DNA from: Burkholderiales bacterium RIFCSPLOWO2_12_FULL_65_40
Lineage (GTDB): Bacteria > Pseudomonadota > Gammaproteobacteria > Burkholderiales > Burkholderiaceae_C
Direction: 5' to 3'
Assembly: GCA_001770955.1 (NCBI GenBank)
Contig: MESL01000022.1
Location: 1 to 38,680, forward strand
DNA: 38,680 nucleotides
Shown: positions 32,983 through 38,680 of the stretch, in pieces
Position numbering within the stretch: the first letter of the stretch is position 1
Layout of the letters: every line of letters begins with the position of its first letter
The notes under the pieces: generated by a model
The model's input: the letters and a program-made list of their open reading frames with translations, nothing else
Told to the model about the DNA's origin: nothing
The model's database searches: none
Translations under genes and position numbers: made by a program

Positions 32983-33701
32983 GCGCCCTCCCCCTGCACG
33001 GGCGCGGCGAGGCCGGGCTGGGCAACGTCTTCCAGAATGGCCCCGTCGCGGAACACGATGCGCCGCCGCGCCCAGGCGGCCACCTCGTTTTCATGGGTGA
33101 CCAGCACCACCGTCATGCCCTGCGCGTTGAGCTGCGCCAGCAGCCGCATGATGTCTTCGGAGGTGTGTGAGTCGAGTGCGCCCGTGGGCTCGTCGGCCAG
33201 GATGAGCTGCGGCTGGTTGACCAGCGCACGCGCAATCGCCACGCGCTGCTGCTGCCCGCCCGACAGCTCGGCCGGGGTGTGCGCAGCGCGCTCGGCCAGG
33301 CCCACGCGCTGCAGGGCCGCCTGTGCGCGTGCGTGGCGCTCGGGCGCCTTCACCCCGGCATAGACCAGGGGCAGCTCGACGTTTTCCAGCGCGCTGGTGC
33401 GCGCCAGCAGGTTGAACTGCTGGAACACGAAGCCGATGCGCTGGTTGCGCACGGCGGCCAGCGCATCGGGCGCCAGGTGCTGCACCGCCTCGCCCGCCAG
33501 CAGATAGTTGCCGCTGGCGGGCTGGTCGAGGCACCCCAGGATGTTCATCAGCGTGGACTTGCCCGAGCCCGAGGCGCCCATGATGGCGACAAACTCGCCC
33601 GCCTCGATGCGCAGCGACACGCCGCGCAGCGCGTGCACGGTCTGGTCACCCATGGTGTAGGTCTTGGTGAGCGCTTGCGCGTCGATCAGCGGAGGGGCCA
33701 T
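32979..33701 (-). CDS. MacB-like ABC transporter ATP-binding protein
   Basis: A 240-residue ATPase of the LolD/MacB class with all motifs intact: Walker A GASGSGKST (about residue 41), Q-loop FQQFN, signature LSGGQQQRV (about 145), Walker B LILADEPTGALD (about 165) and the switch His in LVTHE. It powers the permease encoded just downstream. It lies 12 bases after the adaptor gene on the minus strand, so adaptor-ATPase-permease form one operon. Confidence 0.93.
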   Translation of the reverse strand: MAPPLIDAQALTKTYTMGDQTVHALRGVSLRIEAGEFVAIMGASGSGKSTLMNILGCLDQPASGNYLLAGEAVQHLAPDALAAVRNQRIGFVFQQFNLLARTSALENVELPLVYAGVKAPERHARAQAALQRVGLAERAAHTPAELSGGQQQRVAIARALVNQPQLILADEPTGALDSHTSEDIMRLLAQLNAQGMTVVLVTHENEVAAWARRRIVFRDGAILEDVAQPGLAAPVQGEGA

Positions 33702-33713
33702 GGGAGGGGGTCG

Positions 33714-35093
33714 TCAAAATGCCAGCCGGGGTGCATTGGCACGCGCCGGGGCCGCAGCAGCGGGTGTCGTCACGCCGGTGATGACCTGCTGGCCCTCGGC
33801 CAGCGGTGCAGCACCGTCCGCAGGCAGCACCAGTTCGGTGTGGCTGCCATCGGTCAGGCCCAGGCGCACGTTCACGGCGCGCACCTGGCCATCGTCGCTT
33901 CGCACATACACGCGCCCACGGGTGGTGGGCGGCGCAGACAATTCAGAGCCTTTTTGGCCTCCAGCGCCCGTACCACCTGCGCTAGCAGCTCTTGATTTTG
34001 TAGCATTCGATGCATTGTCCGCAGGCGGCTCCACCCCGGCAATGCGCATGCGCAGCGCGGCATTGGGCAGCTTGAGCACGTTCTCGCGCGCGTCGGTCAC
34101 GATGCGCACGTTCGCCGTCATGCCGGGCAGCAGGCGGCCGTCGCGGTTGGCAAAATGGACCGCCGCCACGTAGGTGACCACGTTATTGGCCGCAATGGCA
34201 GCCTTGCGCACCTGGTCCACACGGCCCTCGAAGGTCTGGCCCGGAAAGGCATCCACCGTGAAGCTGGCCTTCTGCCCGGGCTGGATGCGGCCCACGTCGG
34301 TTTCGTCCACGCTCACCTCCACGCGCATGTCGCGCAGGTTCTGCGCAATCACGAACAGCTCGGGCGCCTGCAGGCTGGCGGCCACCGTCTGGCCGCGCTC
34401 CACCGTGCGCTTGATGACGATGCCATCCACCGGCGAGGTGATGCGCGTGCGCGAAAGGTTGGTCTGGGCCTGCGCCAGCGCGGCCTCGCGCTGCTTCACG
34501 CTGGCCTGCGCGGCCTGCACCTGCGCGGCCGTCACGGCGGCCTGGGCCTGGGCGCCGCGCAGCGCCTCGGTGCTGGTGTTGACCAGGGCCTGCGCGCGTT
34601 CGGCCTCGCTTTGCGCAATGAAGCCTTTGGCCACCAGGTCGGCCTTGCGCTCCAGGTCGCGCCGGGCCTCGGCCAGGTCCACCTGCGCGCGCGACACAGC
34701 CGCCTGGCTGGCCAGCACATTGGCCTGCGCAACGAGCACCTGCGAGAGCGCGGCCTCGCGGTCGGCCTGCGCCTGACGCACCTGAAACTCAATCAGCTGC
34801 GGGTCGATCTGGGCGATGAGCTGGCCCGCCTTCACTTCGGAATTGAAGTCGGCATACAGCTCGCGGATCTGGCCCGACACCTGGCTGCCCACCGACACCT
34901 GCGTGACCGGCATGACCTGCCCCGACGCCGACACCGACGCTGCCAGGCTGCCCCGCTCGATGGCCGCCGTGCGGTACTGCGGCGCCTGGGCCGCCTGCCG
35001 GGCCTGCCACCACCAGGCAGCCCCGGCTGCCAGGGCCAGCACCAGCCCGCCCGCGATGATTTTGGGGCTGCGCGAACGCACTTTTTGTTGCAT
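33714..35093 (-). CDS. MacA-like periplasmic adaptor protein
   Basis: A 459-residue membrane-fusion protein: N-terminal anchor (about 10-28), barrel-sandwich/lipoyl half motifs (GSLAASVSASGQV and RITSPVDGIVIKR), a long alpha-hairpin rich in Ala/Gln/Arg (about 95-215), beta-barrel and membrane-proximal domains. It would link the MacB-like pump to an outer-membrane channel of the TolC type, which is not encoded next to it. Residues about 365-385 ([20 protein letters not shown]) are an unusual Ala/Gly linker made by repeat copy E. It is the first gene of the operon and divergent from the gene at 35242. Confidence 0.9.
   Translation of the reverse strand: MQQKVRSRSPKIIAGGLVLALAAGAAWWWQARQAAQAPQYRTAAIERGSLAASVSASGQVMPVTQVSVGSQVSGQIRELYADFNSEVKAGQLIAQIDPQLIEFQVRQAQADREAALSQVLVAQANVLASQAAVSRAQVDLAEARRDLERKADLVAKGFIAQSEAERAQALVNTSTEALRGAQAQAAVTAAQVQAAQASVKQREAALAQAQTNLSRTRITSPVDGIVIKRTVERGQTVAASLQAPELFVIAQNLRDMRVEVSVDETDVGRIQPGQKASFTVDAFPGQTFEGRVDQVRKAAIAANNVVTYVAAVHFANRDGRLLPGMTANVRIVTDARENVLKLPNAALRMRIAGVEPPADNASNATKSRAASAGGTGAGGQKGSELSAPPTTRGRVYVRSDDGQVRAVNVRLGLTDGSHTELVLPADGAAPLAEGQQVITGVTTPAAAAPARANAPRLAF
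33944..34004 (-). repeat. Intragenic palindromic repeat, copy E (in the MacA-like gene)
   Basis: In the sense of the gene this is a forward copy: GCTACAAAATC, AGAGCTGCTAGCGC, then GGGCGCTGGAGGCC and GGCTCTGAA. It is in frame and encodes the Ala/Gly linker [20 protein letters not shown]. Confidence 0.8.
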
Positions 35094-35241
35094 GGCTGCA
35101 TTCTAGAAAGCCCCTGCACCCGCCGCTGGCGCCGCCAGAGCAACCTTCGGCGCCGGGGGGCGGCATTTCGTCGCAAGCCGGTGGCGGGGCGCACAGGCAC
35201 CGGGCACAGTGCGGCCATCACCCTCCTGCCACTGCCCCGCC

Positions 35242-35793
35242 ATGCTGCTGCATATCATCGCCCACCAGCCCGAGATGCTGGTCACCATCGTCCAGCGAAC
35301 ACCCTTGTGGGTCTGGGGCCTGCTGGCCGCGCTGCTGGCACTGGGCGCCAGCCAGATGCGCCAGCGCACCGTGGGCCTGCGCCGTGTGTTCGCCCTGCCG
35401 CTGGGCATGGCCGCGTTCTCCATCTTCAGCCTTGCGGCTGCGTTCGGCAGCACCCCTGCGCCGGGCCTGGCAGCCGCATGGGTGCTGGCCTGCACCAGCC
35501 TGGTGGGCCTGGGCCTGTGGCTGCGCCCCCGGCCGCCTGCGGCCACCCGCTACCACGCAGCCTCCCGGCACTTCGACCTGCCCGGCAGCGCCGTGCCGCT
35601 GCTGCTGATCGTGGCCCTTTTCTTCACCCGCTATGCCGTGAACGTGGAACTGGCCCTGCAACCCGCCCTGGCCCGCGAAGCCGGCTTTGCGCTGCAGGTG
35701 GCCGCGCTGTATGGCGCATTCAGCGGCCTGTTCGCCCTGCGTGCAGCGCGCCTGTGGCGCCTGGCCCGTATCTCCACCACCCATGTACTCTGA
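35242..35793 (+). CDS. Small four-helix membrane protein (DUF6622-like)
   Basis: A 183-residue inner-membrane protein with about five hydrophobic stretches, beginning MLLHIIAHQPEMLVTIVQRTPLW. The HQPEML...RTPLWVWGLLA start and a later PLLLIVALFFTRYAVNV helix match what I recall of the DUF6622 group; the assignment is moderate. No catalytic residues are evident. ATG 35242 is preferred over an in-frame ATG at 35209. The next gene follows by 19 bases, suggesting cotranscription. The 148 bases between 35094 and 35241 hold the divergent promoters. Confidence 0.7.
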   Translation: MLLHIIAHQPEMLVTIVQRTPLWVWGLLAALLALGASQMRQRTVGLRRVFALPLGMAAFSIFSLAAAFGSTPAPGLAAAWVLACTSLVGLGLWLRPRPPAATRYHAASRHFDLPGSAVPLLLIVALFFTRYAVNVELALQPALAREAGFALQVAALYGAFSGLFALRAARLWRLARISTTHVL

Positions 35794-35812
35794 CCGCTTG
35801 ATAGGAAACACC

Positions 35813-36109
35813 ATGCACCCCCACCCCCTTCCCACGAGCCCCGAGCAACTCGAACGCCTGGCCCGCAAACGCGCTGGCGCCAAGCTGGGCTGGTACACCC
35901 ATGCCGGCGTCTACGTACTGGTCAACCTGTTTCTGGCCTTCGTCTCATCCCGCAGTGGCCATGCCTGGGCCATTTACCCGGCCCTGGGCTGGGGCCTGGG
36001 TTTGCTGATCCACGGCGCGGCGGTGTGGCTGGCCATGCCCGGCGGCTCGCTCTACAGCCAGTTGCTCGAGCGCGAACGCGCCGCGCTGCAGCGCCAGCAA
36101 CCCCACTGA
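35813..36109 (+). CDS. 2TM domain-containing protein
   Basis: A 98-residue protein with the 2TM pattern: a charged helix (SPEQLERLARKRAGAKLGWYTH), two transmembrane helices (about 30-47 and 53-73), and a C-terminal helix ending ERERAALQRQQ. In several bacteria such domains precede LytS-type kinases, and here the kinase gene follows by 40 bases. AGGAAACACC precedes ATG 35813. The role is unknown; a membrane accessory to the two-component pair is inferred from order. Confidence 0.8.
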   Translation: MHPHPLPTSPEQLERLARKRAGAKLGWYTHAGVYVLVNLFLAFVSSRSGHAWAIYPALGWGLGLLIHGAAVWLAMPGGSLYSQLLERERAALQRQQPH

Positions 36110-36149
36110 TCTTGCAGGGCTGCCGCACAATGGCAGCCCTACACACCCC

Positions 36150-37202
36150 ATGCCGCATTTCGACGCCCGCTCCCTTCTGCGCCACGGATTGACCACCGCC
36201 GTGTTCTGCTGCGCCATCGCGCTGGCCCTCACCGTGTCCGGCCAGGGCGCCTGGGATGTGCAACTGGCCTACTCGCTGGGCATCGGCCTGGTGTCGTGGC
36301 TGGTGATCGATCTGGGCCGGGTGCTGCTCGCACCGGGCACCGGCTGGCCCCACGGCTGGCGCGGGGGCGTGCTCATTGCTGCGGGCATTGCCACGGGGTA
36401 TGTGCTGGGCTCGGTCATTGGCAACGCCTACAGCGGCAGCACGCAGCACCTGCCGCACCAGCATGGCGCAATGTCGGCCCTGGTCATCACCATCGCGGCC
36501 GGCGCGGGCATCTCGTTCTTCTTCTACAGCCAGAGCCAGGCCCGCCACCTGCAGGCCCACATGGCCCAGGCCCAGCGCGACGCCGCCGAGGCACGCCTCA
36601 AGCTGCTCGAAGCCCAGCTTGAACCGCACATGCTGTTCAACACCCTGGCCAACCTGCGCGTGCTGGTGGCCACCGACCCGCCGCGCGCCCAGGCCATGCT
36701 CGACCACCTGATCGCCTACCTGCGCGCCACGCTGAGCGCATCGCGCGCCACCACACACCCGCTGGCCGACGAGTTCGAGCGCCTGCGCGACTACCTCGAA
36801 CTCATGGCCGTACGCATGGGCCCGCGCCTGGCCTATCAGCTCGACCTGCCAGAGGGCCTGCGCGGCGTGGACGTGCCGCCACTGCTGTTGCAGCCGCTGG
36901 TGGAAAACGCCATCCGCCACGGGCTGGAGCCCCAGGTGCAGGGCGGCCGCATCACCGTGCGCGCCAGCACTCGGCCTGGCCCGACGGGCACGCTGCTGGT
37001 GCTGGAGGTGCACGACACCGGCGCGGGCCTGGCAACGGCCCCACCGGCCAGCGACGCCCCCGGCAGCCACTTCGGCCTGGCCCAGGTGCGGGAACGCCTG
37101 GCAACGCTGTACGGCACCACAGCAACTCTTGATTTGATAGCTGCCAGCGCAGGTGGAACAAGCGCTACTGTCACTTTTTCCTTGAAATCCGTCACGCCAT
37201 GA
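36150..37202 (+). CDS. LytS/AlgZ-type sensor histidine kinase
   Basis: A 350-residue kinase: four transmembrane helices (about 12-125) without a periplasmic domain, a short coiled coil, then the His_kinase domain with phospho-acceptor His160 in LEPHMLFNTLANL. The ATPase N-box is LLLQPLVENAIRHGLEP near 250 and the G1 box VHDTGAGL near 290. The C-terminal strand with AGGTSATVTF is written by repeat copy F. The stop overlaps the response-regulator start (ATGA), as usual for such pairs. The signal is not known. Confidence 0.9.
   Translation: MPHFDARSLLRHGLTTAVFCCAIALALTVSGQGAWDVQLAYSLGIGLVSWLVIDLGRVLLAPGTGWPHGWRGGVLIAAGIATGYVLGSVIGNAYSGSTQHLPHQHGAMSALVITIAAGAGISFFFYSQSQARHLQAHMAQAQRDAAEARLKLLEAQLEPHMLFNTLANLRVLVATDPPRAQAMLDHLIAYLRATLSASRATTHPLADEFERLRDYLELMAVRMGPRLAYQLDLPEGLRGVDVPPLLLQPLVENAIRHGLEPQVQGGRITVRASTRPGPTGTLLVLEVHDTGAGLATAPPASDAPGSHFGLAQVRERLATLYGTTATLDLIAASAGGTSATVTFSLKSVTP
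37127..37190 (+). repeat. Intragenic palindromic repeat, copy F (in the histidine kinase gene)
   Basis: Forward copy: TTTGATAGCTGCCAGCGC, then AACAAGCGCTAC and CCTTGAAATCC. It is in frame at the very end of the kinase, encoding LIAASAGGTSATVTFSLK, in the same frame as copy E. Confidence 0.75.
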
Positions 37203-38017
37203 CCGCCCCCGCGCCCCGCGCCCTGATTGCCGAAGACGAACCCCTGCTGGCCGCTGCCCTGCAGCACGCGCTGGCCCAGGCCTGGCCTGACTTGCAGGTG
37301 GTGGCCACCGTGGGCGATGGCCTGTCGGCCGTGCGCGAAGCCCTGGCGCTGCGGCCCGAGGTGCTGTTCTTCGACATCCGCATGCCGGGCCAGAGCGGGC
37401 TGAATGCCGCCGCTGAACTGGCCGACGCCTGGCCCGCAGACACCCCGTTTCCGGCCCTGGTGTTCGTGACCGCCTACGACCAGTACGCCGTGCAGGCCTT
37501 CGAGACCCAGGCGGTGGACTACCTGCTCAAGCCCGTGCAGAGTGCACGCCTGCAAAGAACAGTGCAAAAACTGCAGCAAACGCTTACCCATCAAGCGCCA
37601 GCAGCTACTGATTTCGAAGCAACCATGGCGCAACTGCGCCACCTGCTGGCCGCGCCCGGCATCGCCGCGCCCGCCCCGGCTTCAACCCCGGCGCCACTCA
37701 CCGTCATCCAGGCCAGCAGCGGCAACCAGATTCACCTGGTGCCCGTCGCCGAGGTGCTGTACTTCGAGGCCGCCGACAAATACGTGCGCGTGCTCACCGC
37801 CGGGCGCGAATACCTGATCCGCACCCCCTTGAAGGAGCTTGCGGCGCAACTCGACGCGCACGAGTTCTGGCAGGTGCACCGCGGCACACTGGTGCGCGCC
37901 AGCGCCATCGCCAGCGTCACGCGCGACGAGGCAGGGCGGCTGCACCTGGCATTGCACCAACGGCCCGAGCCGCTCGCGGTGAGCCGCCTCTACGCCCACC
38001 TGTTCAAGGCCATGTAG
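37199..38017 (+). CDS. LytTR-family response regulator
   Basis: A 272-residue regulator: receiver domain (about 7-125) with acidic pocket EDE near residue 13, phospho-acceptor Asp59 in FFDIRMPG, and Lys near 111 in YLLKPV. An Ala/Pro linker follows (about 130-165), then a LytTR DNA-binding domain (about 167-270) with YFEAADKYVRV and FWQVHRGTLVR. It should bind direct-repeat promoter sites when phosphorylated by the upstream kinase. The linker is partly encoded by repeat copy G. In Pseudomonas the related AlgZ/AlgR pair controls alginate and twitching; here targets are unknown. Confidence 0.92.
   Translation: MTAPAPRALIAEDEPLLAAALQHALAQAWPDLQVVATVGDGLSAVREALALRPEVLFFDIRMPGQSGLNAAAELADAWPADTPFPALVFVTAYDQYAVQAFETQAVDYLLKPVQSARLQRTVQKLQQTLTHQAPAATDFEATMAQLRHLLAAPGIAAPAPASTPAPLTVIQASSGNQIHLVPVAEVLYFEAADKYVRVLTAGREYLIRTPLKELAAQLDAHEFWQVHRGTLVRASAIASVTRDEAGRLHLALHQRPEPLAVSRLYAHLFKAM
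37564..37619 (-). repeat. Intragenic palindromic repeat, copy G (in the response regulator gene)
   Basis: Reverse copy; the complement reads GTAGCTGCTGGCGCTTGATGG, then TAAGCG and CTGCAGTTTTTGC. In the sense frame it encodes THQAPAAT, matching HQAPAA from copy C. It falls in the linker between receiver and DNA-binding domains. Confidence 0.7.
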
Positions 38018-38063
38018 GCCCTAACCATGCCCCAAGCGGCACCGCCCTGAAAGGAGAACGACC

Positions 38064-38543
38064 TTAGCCCCCAAGAACACCCTCTGTATCTGGTACGACG
38101 GCACGGCCCTGGAAGCCGCACAGTTCTACGCGCAAACCTTCCCCGACAGCGCGGTGGGAACCATCTTCCGCGCGCCCGGCGACTACCCCGCTGGCAAAGA
38201 AGGCGACGTGCTGACGGTGGCGTTCACCGTCATGGGCATCCCCTGCATCGGGCTCAACGGCGGCCCCGAGTTCAAACACAGCGAGGCCTTCTCGTTCCAG
38301 GTCGCCACCGACGACCAGGCCGAAACCGACCGCCTGTGGAACGCCATCATCGACCACGGCGGCCAGGCCAGCGTGTGTGGCTGGTGCAAGGACCGATGGG
38401 GCATCTCCTGGCAGATCACGCCCCGCGCCCTGACAGACGCCATCGCCGACCCGGACCGCGCGGCGGCCCAGCGGGCGTTCGAGGCAATGATGGGGATGGG
38501 GAAGATTGATATTGCAGTGATTGAGGCGGCGAGGCGGGGGTGA
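38064..38543 (+). CDS. VOC-fold (PhnB-like) protein without a canonical start codon
   Basis: An approximately 159-residue protein with two VOC/glyoxalase half-modules: APKNTLCIWYDGTALEAAQF, then TFPDSAVGTIFRAPGDYP, LTVAFTVMGIPCIGLNGG, EAFSFQVATDDQAETDRLW and GWCKDRWGISWQITP. It resembles the PhnB / 3-demethylubiquinone-methyltransferase-like family, members of which bind a metal or small ligand; substrate is unknown. AGGAG (38052-38056) is perfectly placed, but the codon seven bases later is TTA, where relatives have ATG. The first in-frame standard start with good context is GTG 38154, which would cut off the first module. It may be a start-codon mutant or a sequence error. From 38544 to the end I see no gene. 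Confidence 0.7.
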   Translation, partial: LAPKNTLCIWYDGTALEAAQFYAQTFPDSAVGTIFRAPGDYPAGKEGDVLTVAFTVMGIPCIGLNGGPEFKHSEAFSFQVATDDQAETDRLWNAIIDHGGQASVCGWCKDRWGISWQITPRALTDAIADPDRAAAQRAFEAMMGMGKIDIAVIEAARRG

Positions 38544-38680
38544 GGATTGATGGCTGATGCGCGGGGCGGGGCTGGGGTCCGCGTTCGGCCAGGAGCGGCC
38601 TGTGGCGGCAGATGAAAGCGGATGCTCAACGTCGGCCGTGAATGGGCCGCAACGGCGCACTCGGCATTGAAGAATGGCGA

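Noticed and set aside
1..38680. tRNA, rRNA or replication-origin features
   Set aside because: No tRNA cloverleaf next to the integrase, no rRNA signature and no DnaA-box cluster were noticed by eye; a tRNAscan or Infernal run would be needed for certainty.

Overview
The window reads as part of a chromosome from a GC-rich betaproteobacterium, most probably Comamonadaceae (Acidovorax-like). The basis is the sequence style of MutS, UppP, the beta-proteasome-like Anbu protein and the 7TM-GGDEF protein. No 16S or other definitive marker is present, so the family is inferred. The window falls into two parts that meet at about 17.92 kb.

Left part (1-17,920) is a metal-resistance genomic island, somewhat less GC-rich than the right part. 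In order it holds: a copper-type cassette (DUF2933 membrane protein, isoprenylcysteine-methyltransferase-like protein, HMA metallochaperone, membrane-anchored cytochrome c); a periplasmic tandem-repeat protein divergent from a CopA P-type ATPase that carries three N-terminal CxxC-type metal-binding units; an SRPBCC protein; a DUF2789-cusC-cusB-cusA tripartite Cu(I)/Ag(I) efflux operon; a patch of decayed insertion sequences (IS200/IS605 tail and an internally deleted IS66); a mercury operon (merR divergent from merT-merP-GDCCVxC protein); a second MerR-type regulator with an ACR3/BASS-type transporter behind it and a small cysteine-rich membrane protein divergent from it; and an excisionase / HTH protein / tyrosine integrase module. 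The integrase ends 5 bases before the mutS start codon, so the right island junction lies at the 5' end of mutS. The left junction is outside the window.

Right part (17,926-38,680) is chromosomal backbone: mutS; a CcdA/CcdB-like toxin-antitoxin pair; a MmeI-like single-chain restriction-modification gene whose frame is broken at a run of 14 C; a lipoprotein alpha/beta hydrolase; an Anbu proteasome-like peptidase; a second hydrolase; a 7TM-DISM diguanylate cyclase; a MipA/OmpV porin-like protein; uppP; a MacAB-like exporter (permease, ATPase, adaptor); two small membrane proteins; a LytS/LytTR-type two-component pair; and a VOC-fold protein with no normal start codon.

The two most unusual signals are in the backbone. 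First, the C14 tract in the restriction-modification gene sits between methylation motifs I and IV. The gene is out of frame at 14 C and in frame at 12 or 15 C, as expected of a phase-variable switch. Second, a family of about 60-bp palindromic repeats occurs seven times between 19.1 and 37.6 kb. Six copies lie inside protein-coding genes, in frame and mostly in linkers. None was found in the metal island, which supports a foreign origin for the island.
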